From Deltaproteobacteria bacterium (GTDB lineage: Bacteria; Desulfobacterota; Syntrophia; Syntrophales; UBA5619): a stretch of DNA of 16,059 bases. This document shows, one piece after another, positions 1 through 7,009 of the stretch. The notes beneath the pieces were generated by a model that did not search any database, was not told where the DNA came from, and saw only the letters and a program-made list of their open reading frames with translations. How positions within the stretch are numbered: position 1 is the first letter of the stretch; every line of letters begins with the position of its first letter. The stretch covers positions 1 through 16,059 of the forward strand of contig JAMDBG010000111.1 in NCBI GenBank assembly GCA_023487865.1, read 5' to 3'. The position numbers and the translations under genes are program-made.

Positions 1-2
1 AC

Positions 3-419
3 TTCTTTGCCGTCTCATTTACCGTAAGCATTCTCTATCTATTCAAGGCCGGATCGGAGCGACGCTTCCCCAAGTCGTCGGGGGATTCCGGTGGCGTTCT
101 TCCCGCCTCTTCCGTGCTCGACGAGATCGGCTACAAGACCATCGCCATCGGATTCCCGCTGTTGACCATTGGTATTGTAACGGGCGCCTTCTGGGCCAAC
201 GTGGCGTGGGGGACGTACTGGAGCTGGGATCCGAAAGAAACGTGGTCACTGATCGTCTGGCTCATCTATGCGGCTTACCTGCACGCAAGGATCACCCGCG
301 GCTGGCGGGGAAGGAAGGCGGCCATCCTGTCCATTGTCGGTTTCGCTGCTACGGTCTTCTGCTACCTCGGAGTGAATCTGATACTTTCCGGGCTCCACAG
401 CTATGGTGGCGCCTCGTGA
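3..419 (+). CDS. ccsA: Cytochrome c biogenesis protein CcsA (CcsB/ResC type), C-terminal part; 5' end outside window
   Basis: System II cytochrome c synthase subunit, an inner-membrane protein that handles haem and helps attach it to apocytochromes outside the cytoplasm. The reading frame is open from the window edge, so only about the last 138 residues are present. They contain the tryptophan-rich WWD motif of the family (WGTYWSWDPKETWSL, encoded near 207-251), three or four hydrophobic helices, and the conserved closing LHSYG at the C-terminus. His in LHARI and GLHSYG fit the haem-ligand positions known for CcsA. Families differ in naming: the same protein is called CcsB in Geobacter-type annotation and ResC in Bacillus. 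A ResB-like partner would be expected just upstream of the window. The stop (417-419) is followed by a strong hairpin region, and the next gene starts 137 bp on. The identification is firm; the exact symbol is a matter of convention. Confidence 0.93.
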   Translation, partial: FFAVSFTVSILYLFKAGSERRFPKSSGDSGGVLPASSVLDEIGYKTIAIGFPLLTIGIVTGAFWANVAWGTYWSWDPKETWSLIVWLIYAAYLHARITRGWRGRKAAILSIVGFAATVFCYLGVNLILSGLHSYGGAS

Positions 420-437
420 TAAAAAAAGCCATGCCAG

Positions 438-467
438 GCCTGCCGCCGGGGAGGCGGCGGTTCAGGC
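438..467 (+). other. GC-rich inverted repeat after ccsA
   Basis: GCCTG-CCGCC at 438-447 can pair with GGCGG (453-457 or 456-460) and CAGGC (463-467), giving a very stable stem. No T-run follows it, so on its own it is not a standard intrinsic terminator. It may protect the ccsA mRNA 3' end or act with the next hairpin. Confidence 0.4.
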
Positions 468-497
468 CGGAACGGTGCCGGTCGCGTATATGAACTC

Positions 498-533
498 AAA
501 TCTGCATTGGGCAGCGGCTGAATGCAGATTTTT
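498..533 (+). terminator. Terminator-like hairpin between ccsA and the SurA-N-like gene
   Basis: AAATCTGCATT (498-508) is a perfect 11-bp inverted repeat of AATGCAGATTT (521-531). The 12-nt loop can itself close further through CAG/CTG. The 3' arm runs straight into TTTTT (529-533). This is intrinsic-terminator geometry, although the stem is less GC-rich than usual. It sits 24 bp before the next ATG, so it could also act as an attenuator that uncouples ccsA from the genes after it. Confidence 0.5.
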
Positions 534-556
534 CAAGAAATCAATGAGGTGTCAAA

Positions 557-1243
557 ATGGCAAGTTTGGAATGTCCCAACTGCGGCAGCGCCCTGGTAAA
601 TGAGGCGGCGGTCTGCAGAGAATGCGGCAAAGAAGTGAACGTCGTTGAAACTGCCTCCGCTCCCCCGGCGAAGAATTCCCGCAGCAAAAATATCCCTGCG
701 ATTCTTGCAGTTTTTCTGGCGGCGGCGGGAGGGGTGGTCCTGCTGATCTTTACCGACCTGCTGCCCAACCCCATAAAGGGCACTTCCACGGCAGCCATCG
801 TTAATGGAGAAAAGATATCCTTGGCGGAGGTGGACCGGAAATTTGAAGTCTATCAGAAGATGTCCGGAAAAAGCGGTCAGAAGGATTCATCCAGCCCTGC
901 GGGCAAAGTGGCCGCGGCCGAAGCGAGGATGCGGATCCTGCAAACCATGATTCAGGAGAAAATACACGTGACTGAGGCGATCAAGGAAGGAATCGGCGTG
1001 ACGCCGCAGGAGATCGCCGACAGAATCGGCGTCGTCAAGAAAAACCTCAATTATTCCGACAAGGATTTTGATACTTTTTTACAAAAGCACGACATGGCAT
1101 TAGCCCACTTCGAAAAGCGGATTGAAAAGGATCTATTGATCGAGAAACTAATTGCCAAAGGCACAAAAGAAAAGGGCTTATCCGAGGATGCTTGGCTGGC
1201 GGAACTGGATAAAAGGGCAAAGGTCGAAATATTGGTCAGATAG
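557..1243 (+). CDS. Membrane-anchored zinc-ribbon / SurA N-terminal-domain-like chaperone
   Basis: This 228-residue protein probably acts as a periplasmic holdase for exported proteins. Residues 6-24 form a four-cysteine zinc ribbon (CPNC at 6-9, CREC at 20-23). A polar stretch follows, then one transmembrane helix (about 46-65). The rest is mostly helical and begins with AAIVNGEKISLAEVDRKFE, the signature opening of SurA/PrsA-type peptidyl-prolyl isomerase chaperones, and continues through QTMIQEKI. There is no recognisable parvulin PPIase domain; the protein ends where one would normally begin. The ribbon should be cytoplasmic and the SurA-N part periplasmic. The start is supported by GAGGTG about 5 nt upstream of the ATG. 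It lies between ccsA and a propeller gene that starts 6 bp after its stop, so the two are probably co-transcribed. A role in folding apocytochromes or the neighbouring exported protein is inference. Confidence 0.75.
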   Translation: MASLECPNCGSALVNEAAVCRECGKEVNVVETASAPPAKNSRSKNIPAILAVFLAAAGGVVLLIFTDLLPNPIKGTSTAAIVNGEKISLAEVDRKFEVYQKMSGKSGQKDSSSPAGKVAAAEARMRILQTMIQEKIHVTEAIKEGIGVTPQEIADRIGVVKKNLNYSDKDFDTFLQKHDMALAHFEKRIEKDLLIEKLIAKGTKEKGLSEDAWLAELDKRAKVEILVR

Positions 1244-1249
1244 ATCATT

Positions 1250-2803
1250 ATGAATATTGAAATGTTGAAACCGCCGAAAGCGTCCGAGGGGGCTCACGGA
1301 AAATTCCCCTTTGGCATTCATATTAAATGGTTGTGCTTGTCCGTCCTGGCGATCGTCGGGGTGATGCTGTCGTTGCAAGCCTGGGCGCAAACCGCAGGAA
1401 CGGACGGGACGACTCCGGCGGCCGACAAAGGCATTGTCAATAATGGTTTCCGCCTCCGCATTGCCTGGGTTCAAGAGATGGGTGACGGAAGGGACCCTTT
1501 TGCAAAGGGGGGTAACTTACGTTTGATGGGTCTGGATACCGGGGATGAACAGGGAGAGCGGGCGATCTTCGGGACCGTGGGGAACTATGCCAAACCATTG
1601 ATCACGCCTCGGGGGGACCGGGTGGTCTATACGGACCGGATACGCAAGAAGGTTTATGTGGTGAACTGGGACGGTTCAGGCCCGCGGGAGCTCTTCGATG
1701 GGTTTGGATTGGCCGTCTGGCGTGATCCTCGGGACGGCAGGGAGTGGGTCTATTATGGTTTGGAGGAGACGAAGGAGGAGCATTGTCCGGCGGTTTATCG
1801 GACGCTGCTGGACAGTCCCGCTCCGGGGGAACTGATCTGGAACAGGACGCCGGTGAGCGTGGACAGTTTTCAGGTGTCGGCGGACGGCCGGCTGGCCGGG
1901 GGCAATTTCCCCTGGCCGGAAGGCGGCGTCGCCCAGCTGCCGAACGGGTCGATGAAACTCCATACCAAGGGATGTTGGACGGCACTCGCAACGGTCAATA
2001 AGAAACCCATTTATTGGATTTTTGACGGCGCTCACCGGAACCTGATTCTCGTCAATCCGGAAAACGCAAAAAAGTGGCAGGTCAATATCAGCGGCGCTCC
2101 CGGCATACACGGGTACGAGGTTTACCATCCCCGATGGAGCAATAATCCGCAAATTATGGCCATGACGGGGCCCTACAAGGTAGGTTTTGGAGGGAACCGT
2201 ATCGGCGGAGGAGGCCGGGAGGTGGAGATCTATGTCGGTCGCTTCAACGCCGATTTTACGGCGATTGAAGCCTGGTGGCAGGCAACCCGGAACGACCGGG
2301 GAGACTTCTTCCCCGATGTCTGGGTGGCGCCCGCTGAAGTGGTGAAGCAAAAAACGGGGAAAATATCAGGGATAAAAAAAACAAGTAAGGAAAAAACCAT
2401 CAATGGTCTTTCTTCAAAAACGGCGAAGACCGGATCGGCCTCCGTCGCGCCCGGAAAGCCTATCGCGCGAAAGACCAAGGAGCCACTGGTAGTCGAAGCC
2501 CGATTGACGGATCTTTCGGTCATTCCCACACCTCAGGACGTCGCCCCCTATCGGCGTGCGCTTCTGGTAAACGGCTATGAAGTCATCCGGGTGATCTCCG
2601 GCTCCTATGGCCGGAAGAAGATCATGGCCGCCCACTGGGTGATCGAAGAGGGCCAGGTCCTCAAGGACGCAATCCGGGAGATGGGCAAAGTTTATCGGAT
2701 GGTCCTGGAGCGTTATGACGACCATCCCGAGTTGGAAGGGGAGAGGCTGATCATGGACAGCGATGAATTCAATCTGCCGCTCTTCTACGAGCCGCGCAAA
2801 TGA
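1250..2803 (+). CDS. Exported beta-propeller (TolB/PD40-like) protein with a distinct C-terminal domain, function unknown
   Basis: I do not recognise a named family for the whole 517-residue protein. Residues 27-46 form a hydrophobic signal segment ending in AWA, a plausible signal-peptidase site, so it should be periplasmic or outer-surface. Residues about 65-360 carry repeated beta-strand blocks of TolB/PD40 propeller character (for example TPRGDRVVYTD then KKVYVVNWDGSG; VSADGRLAGG; HPRWSNNPQIMAMTG). A Lys/Ser/Thr-rich linker (about 365-410) leads to a C-terminal domain of about 105 residues (VIPTPQDVAPYRRALLVNGYEV ending FNLPLFYEPRK). There is no CxxCH haem motif. The start ATG follows the upstream stop by 6 bp and has only a weak ribosome-binding site, so translation is probably coupled. 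ATG at 1262 is an alternative. Context suggests an envelope redox or cytochrome-related role; this is inference. Confidence 0.8.
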   Translation: MNIEMLKPPKASEGAHGKFPFGIHIKWLCLSVLAIVGVMLSLQAWAQTAGTDGTTPAADKGIVNNGFRLRIAWVQEMGDGRDPFAKGGNLRLMGLDTGDEQGERAIFGTVGNYAKPLITPRGDRVVYTDRIRKKVYVVNWDGSGPRELFDGFGLAVWRDPRDGREWVYYGLEETKEEHCPAVYRTLLDSPAPGELIWNRTPVSVDSFQVSADGRLAGGNFPWPEGGVAQLPNGSMKLHTKGCWTALATVNKKPIYWIFDGAHRNLILVNPENAKKWQVNISGAPGIHGYEVYHPRWSNNPQIMAMTGPYKVGFGGNRIGGGGREVEIYVGRFNADFTAIEAWWQATRNDRGDFFPDVWVAPAEVVKQKTGKISGIKKTSKEKTINGLSSKTAKTGSASVAPGKPIARKTKEPLVVEARLTDLSVIPTPQDVAPYRRALLVNGYEVIRVISGSYGRKKIMAAHWVIEEGQVLKDAIREMGKVYRMVLERYDDHPELEGERLIMDSDEFNLPLFYEPRK

Positions 2804-2897
2804 TGGCCCCGTCGATCGAAAACCGCAGCCGAGGTGGGGAAGTAGCGATGATGAGCAGTCATCTTTGCATTGAGCTGAGATGTGTTTAGGAGTGGAG

Positions 2898-4349
2898 ATG
2901 AAGACGTATCGCAAGGGGCAGGCGATTCTCCGGTTCTTCTTTTTAATTGTGTTATTGGTCTGCATCTTCGGCATGGCTTATTCCGTGTATTGTTCGGTAC
3001 CGGCCAACAAGGAAGTGCAATCCTCAAAGCCCTGTGAACAGTCGGAAGCCGATGCCTGTGAAGGGATCCTTGTCGGATACGGCGATGATAATACGGATAA
3101 TAACGTCCCCAAGACCGACACATCCTACAGCGTGATCGGTACACGCGCAGCGTCTAATCCCGTGGTTTACTTCTTCAAGGGCGAGGGCTGCCCCAAGTGC
3201 GCGGAGGAGGAAAAGTTTCTGGAGGCCCTGGTCAAAAGGATTCCAGCGGTGAAGATACGGGCCTATGAAGTGTGGCGCCATGCCGGCAACGCGGCCATGA
3301 TGCGCGATCTGCTGAAATCGCGAGGAGTAGAAGCCAAAGGAATTCCCGTGACGCTCGTCGGGAACCGGATTTTCTACGGTTTTTCCCCACAGATTGCCGA
3401 GGAGATCGAAAGAAAAATCGCCTCCTGCACGTCCTCTGCCTGTCCAGACCCCGCTTCGGCAGAAGCGCCGCGGAAACTCATTCCAAACAGCGGCGTCGTG
3501 GACATTCCCCTGGTGGGTAAGGTCGATCTGGCCGCCTACTCCCTACCCTTCGTGACCGTGGTCATCGCGTTATTGGACAGTTTCAATCCTTGTGCCTTTT
3601 TCGTACTCCTGTCGTTGCTCGGAATCCTGGCATACGCCAGATCGAGAAAGAAGATGTTGCTGGTCGGCGGGACCTTCCTTCTGTTCTCGGGGGGGATCTA
3701 CTTTCTGTTCATGGCGGCCTGGCTGAACCTTTTTCTCGTCATCGAAAAAATCTCCTCCATCACGCTGACGGCGGGCATCGTGTCCATTCTGATCGGCGCC
3801 GCCAACATCAAGGAATTTTTCGCGTTCAGGCAGGGCATTTCTCTTTCCATACCGGACCGCGCGAAACCGAAGCTGTTCGACCGGATGCGCCGGCTTGTCC
3901 GCGCCCCGTCGCTCCCGTCGGTATTAGTTGGCACCGCGGTGCTGGCCGTTGCCGCCAATTCGTACGAGCTGCTCTGCACAGCCGGTTTTCCCATGGTCTA
4001 TACGCGGATACTGACGCTCAACGGCCTTTCCCCGGCAGGCTATTACCTGTACCTGGGCCTCTACAACCTGATCTATGTGATTCCCATGGCCGTCATCACT
4101 TTGTTTTTTGCCTTTACGGCGGGGAAATGGAAACTGACCGAATGGCAGGGTCGCGTGCTGAAGCTCGTTTCCGGCGCGATGATGTCCGTCCTGGGCGTCG
4201 TCCTGATGGTGGATCCCTCGGTGATGAACAATATCGCCGCGTCTGCGGCCATCCTTGTTGGCGCCGTTGGGGCATCCTTACTGCTTGCATGGGGTGTCGG
4301 AAGGCTCGAAAAAGCGAAAGCGGGTCGATTTCGGGAACCGTTGGATTGA
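2898..4349 (+). CDS. Thioredoxin-like / CcdA (DsbD-type) thiol-disulfide membrane fusion protein
   Basis: Transfers reducing power across the inner membrane to periplasmic thiols, as needed for cytochrome c maturation or disulfide repair. From the chosen start (483 aa): signal-anchor helix at 11-30; thioredoxin/glutaredoxin-like domain at about 86-175 with CPKC (C98, C101) and the cis-Pro loop GIPVTLVG (P150); then a CcdA-like domain of about six helices from residue 217. The two intramembrane redox cysteines of the family are present: C232 in FNPCAFF and C360 in ELLCTAGFP. Unusually, the thioredoxin domain is at the N-terminus, and two more Cys pairs flank it (C46/C54 and C177/C182). The ATG at 2898 is preferred because AGGAG lies 5 nt upstream; the ATG at 2880 in the same frame has no good site. 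It is 94 bp after the propeller gene and probably in the same transcript. Confidence 0.88.
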   Translation: MKTYRKGQAILRFFFLIVLLVCIFGMAYSVYCSVPANKEVQSSKPCEQSEADACEGILVGYGDDNTDNNVPKTDTSYSVIGTRAASNPVVYFFKGEGCPKCAEEEKFLEALVKRIPAVKIRAYEVWRHAGNAAMMRDLLKSRGVEAKGIPVTLVGNRIFYGFSPQIAEEIERKIASCTSSACPDPASAEAPRKLIPNSGVVDIPLVGKVDLAAYSLPFVTVVIALLDSFNPCAFFVLLSLLGILAYARSRKKMLLVGGTFLLFSGGIYFLFMAAWLNLFLVIEKISSITLTAGIVSILIGAANIKEFFAFRQGISLSIPDRAKPKLFDRMRRLVRAPSLPSVLVGTAVLAVAANSYELLCTAGFPMVYTRILTLNGLSPAGYYLYLGLYNLIYVIPMAVITLFFAFTAGKWKLTEWQGRVLKLVSGAMMSVLGVVLMVDPSVMNNIAASAAILVGAVGASLLLAWGVGRLEKAKAGRFREPLD

Positions 4350-4668
4350 GAAAGTTCCTCAATCCGGTTGTCGCTTACGGTGCAGGAAAGGTATTGCGGG
4401 CGATGCCGAAAAGCTCCACAGGGCAGACGGGCGGTAGAAGATTCGTTGGCCGGGTGTTTCAGGGAATGTGGGTCACATTATGCTCTATATCGGCGTCCAT
4501 CGGGGGAAGCCGCTCATATTGCTGCGTATTCCTGAATCTGTGACTTCATTTTGAAATTTGCTTTGTGTCTCCTGTTCTTTGACAATCGAACTGTTTTACG
4601 GCTGCCTTGGTAGATTCTTGCGCATGGTCGATCAGGGACACTGCCGGCCTGCACCTGCTACCTTTTCG
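4350..4668. other. Convergent intergenic region, no gene recognised
   Basis: This 319-bp gap separates the + strand thioredoxin-CcdA gene from the 3' end of lpd on the - strand. The only structure I see is a short perfect hairpin, AATGTG-GGT-CACATT, at 4465-4479 without a T-run. No intrinsic terminator is evident for either gene. The open + frame through this region is the out-of-frame tail of the ccdA-like gene and has no independent coding features. Confidence 0.6.
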
Positions 4669-6051
4669 TCATCCATGGATGGAGTGGCCCAGAAGTGCAT
4701 GCGCTGCTTCCATCAGGCTTTCACTCATGGTCGGATGGGGATGAACCGTGCAGCCCAGATCCTCCGCTGTGCCGCCTTGCCGGATCAAGGCGGCAGGTCC
4801 TGCGATCAGCTCCGTCACATGGGCGCCGATCAGGTGAACCCCCAGGATCTTCTTTGTCTTCGACTCGCCGACGATCTTGGCAAACCCGAAATTCTCATCT
4901 ATGGCCAGCGCCCTCCCATTGGCCACGAAGGGACACTGGGCCGTGATCACGTCGCGCCCCTGCTCACGCGCCTGGGCCTCCGTCATGCCAACCGATGCCA
5001 CTTCAGGGTACGCATAGGTGCAGTGCGGGATCTTGCTGTAATCCAGAGGTTCTGTTTTTATCCCCGCAATGACCTCTGCGGCAATGAGACCCTGTGCTGA
5101 GGCCACATGGGCGAGTCCCAGTTTCCCCGTGACATCACCAATCGCATACACGTGGGGTGCGCACGTGCGCATCTGCTGATCGATGTCGATATAGCCGCGG
5201 GTGGTCGCAATCCCCGTCCTCTCCAATCCCAGATCCCTGCTGTTAGGGATAAATCCGATGGACACCAGCACCTTCTCCGCCGCAAGAACTTCCCTCTGGC
5301 CCTGGGTTGTCACGACCACATCCACGCCGTTCTCTCGACGCAGGATCTCCTCCACCCTTAGACCCGTCTTGACCGTTATCCCCACCCGCCTGAACTGCCT
5401 CTCCGCCTCAACACAGATCTCTTCGTCTTCCAAAGGAAGGACATGGGGCATCATCTCGACTACGGTGACTTTGGTTCCATAACGGCTCCAGATAGTGGCA
5501 AATTCCATCCCGATTGGTCCCGCACCGACAATAACGACCGAAGAGGGTATGTCCGTCAATTCCAGCGCTCTCCTACAGTTGATCACCCGTTCGCTGTCGA
5601 AGGGAATCCCCGGGAACGCCCGCGGTATCGCCCCTGTGGCAAGAATGATGTCTTTTGCCCTGAGCGTTTCTCCTAAAGGCTCGAGTTCAATCTCCCCTGC
5701 GTTTCCGAGTTTGCCCGTGCCGTCATAAACCTCGATATTGCTGTTTTTCATTAGAAGGGTGATCCGTCTGGTCTGACGCGTCACCACGTTCCGGCTGCGT
5801 CGATATGCCTCACTGTAATCCATGGAAAGATTATCGAACTTGAAGCCGAAGACTCTTCCCTTGGACAAGAGGTGAATCACTTCGGCATTGCACAGCAACG
5901 ACTTGGTCGGGACACATCCCCAGTTCAGGCAGGTCCCCCCCACATGCTCTTTTTCCACCAGGGCCACTTTGAGGCCCAGCTGACTTGCCCGAACAGCGGC
6001 CACATACCCACCCGAGCCACCGCCGACAATTACCACATCGAATTCTTTCAT
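4669..6051 (-). CDS. lpd: Dihydrolipoamide dehydrogenase
   Basis: Flavoprotein (E3/L-protein) that reoxidises dihydrolipoyl groups on lipoylated carriers with NAD+. It has 460 residues, the usual family length. Visible motifs: FAD-binding GGGSGG (10-15); redox disulfide GGTCLNWGCVPTK (C41, C46); NAD-binding GAGPIGMEFA; second FAD motif YAIGDVTG; and the C-terminal catalytic HPHPTMSE (H439, E444). The frame continues upstream to an ATG at 6132, but the 27 extra residues do not resemble the family, whereas MKEFDVVIVGG is a typical N-terminus. AGGAG sits 11 nt before this start, a rather long spacing. It is last in the gcvH-lipA-lipM-lpd array, after a 154-bp gap, so it is probably co-transcribed and serves the lipoyl-GcvH encoded upstream; it could also serve 2-oxoacid dehydrogenases elsewhere. 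Confidence 0.96.
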   Translation of the reverse strand: MKEFDVVIVGGGSGGYVAAVRASQLGLKVALVEKEHVGGTCLNWGCVPTKSLLCNAEVIHLLSKGRVFGFKFDNLSMDYSEAYRRSRNVVTRQTRRITLLMKNSNIEVYDGTGKLGNAGEIELEPLGETLRAKDIILATGAIPRAFPGIPFDSERVINCRRALELTDIPSSVVIVGAGPIGMEFATIWSRYGTKVTVVEMMPHVLPLEDEEICVEAERQFRRVGITVKTGLRVEEILRRENGVDVVVTTQGQREVLAAEKVLVSIGFIPNSRDLGLERTGIATTRGYIDIDQQMRTCAPHVYAIGDVTGKLGLAHVASAQGLIAAEVIAGIKTEPLDYSKIPHCTYAYPEVASVGMTEAQAREQGRDVITAQCPFVANGRALAIDENFGFAKIVGESKTKKILGVHLIGAHVTELIAGPAALIRQGGTAEDLGCTVHPHPTMSESLMEAAHALLGHSIHG

Positions 6052-6196
6052 AGCCTGCCATTCTCCTTGGATCGTTTTCTCATGAGGCAAAAGGGATCCC
6101 CACTTGAAGTTCCTGCCTATTTTCGTCGCCAATCTATGTCATTCATGAAGGATTCCGATTTATCGACGCGAAAGCCTCATGAAAGACAAATACATT

Positions 6197-6220
6197 AGCG
6201 TTAACCTAACGCTTAAGCGT
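6197..6220. repeat. Two overlapping inverted repeats at the lipM stop codon
   Basis: AGCGTTA (6197-6203) and TAACGCT (6207-6213) form a 7-bp inverted repeat with a 3-nt centre. The second arm is also half of the perfect 12-bp palindrome ACGCTTAAGCGT (6209-6220). The lipM stop codon lies in the first repeat. It could be a weak mRNA hairpin ahead of lpd or a protein-binding site; no T-run supports termination. Confidence 0.35.
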
Positions 6221-6994
6221 CCAGGCGGCATTGCCGTAACGTACGGTCTCGATATCAGAGATCTGTTGCCAAGTCTTCTCGTCAAAGGTCAGAGGTTTCA
6301 TTTTAATCCCGAAGAACTCGGAGAATCCAAGGGCGAACCGCGATGTCGCCCAGTCGAAGGCTATAGGCCGACCAAAGGCCTCAGTAAGGGAGGCCATGTT
6401 GACCCCAGTGTCCTTCGTATCGAACCTAGCCACGGCTTTGAGGAGAGCCTCCTCCTTGTCGAGAGGGACGGACCCGTGCTGGATGAAAGTGGCGCCGGCC
6501 CTCTTCTGGGCGCTGCCGATGATCTTTCGGCCGCCGATCACGACTTCGCCCCTGGCGGGAAGAGTGAAACAGGGTATGGTTGCCCTGACATAGGTGGAAG
6601 AAGAGGCCGAGGCGAGACGGGCGGAAAGACCCATGAAAGAAAGACCTTCGATAAGAGCCTGCGAGATCAGTTCATAGGACTCTTGAAGGGTGGAAGTGAA
6701 CATCTCCGTGTCGGATGAGGCAAGAGAATAGGTCAGTTCCTTGAGGTGCAGGACGACCTTTCCGCCGGTCATACGCCGCACGACATCAATGCCGTGTGTG
6801 CGGCAGAAGGCGAGGTCCACCGCCCGGCCAGCTTCCTGCCCGCAGCCCAAAGAAACCGTCGGTTTCTCCCAGTGGTAGAAGCGGAGAAATGTCCGTTTCC
6901 TCTCTCGTACGCTGTTGAACAGAAACTCGTCCACCGCCATGTTCAGTGACCCCCGGAGTGGAGCTTTGTCGATGATGAGCGACCAGTTTTTCAT
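6206..6994 (-). CDS. lipM: LipM-type octanoyltransferase (lipoate-protein ligase A superfamily)
   Basis: Expected to transfer the octanoyl group from acyl carrier protein to GcvH, making the substrate for lipoyl synthase. This 262-residue protein has the fold motifs RRMTGGKVVLH (73-83) and GGRKIIGSAQKR with the invariant Lys157, then the strand FIQHGSV. What separates LipM from true lipoate ligases is a catalytic cysteine just before that lysine motif; here it is C142 in IPCFTLP, matching the CF of Bacillus LipM. The C-terminus (ETVRYGNAAWTLKR) also resembles LipM. The start is supported by AGGGG 6 nt upstream. It begins 15 bp after lipA ends, and no LipB-type gene is seen, which fits LipM as the octanoyltransferase. 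A lipoate-salvage ligase activity is the main alternative. Confidence 0.82.
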   Translation of the reverse strand: MKNWSLIIDKAPLRGSLNMAVDEFLFNSVRERKRTFLRFYHWEKPTVSLGCGQEAGRAVDLAFCRTHGIDVVRRMTGGKVVLHLKELTYSLASSDTEMFTSTLQESYELISQALIEGLSFMGLSARLASASSSTYVRATIPCFTLPARGEVVIGGRKIIGSAQKRAGATFIQHGSVPLDKEEALLKAVARFDTKDTGVNMASLTEAFGRPIAFDWATSRFALGFSEFFGIKMKPLTFDEKTWQQISDIETVRYGNAAWTLKR

Positions 6995-7009
6995 GTGAGC
7001 CCCTGATTC

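Noticed and set aside
4465..4479. CRP-like site AATGTG...CACATT
   Set aside because: The half-sites are separated by 3 bp instead of the 6 bp of CRP/FNR-type sites, and no promoter is nearby.
3590..4543. 317-codon + frame overlapping the thioredoxin-CcdA gene
   Set aside because: It is the out-of-frame shadow of a clear CcdA-like gene; its product has no membrane or domain pattern, and the real frame holds all the family motifs.
6052..6132. N-terminal extension of lpd by 27 residues
   Set aside because: The added residues do not match dihydrolipoamide dehydrogenases, which begin a few residues before the FAD-binding strand, as at 6051.
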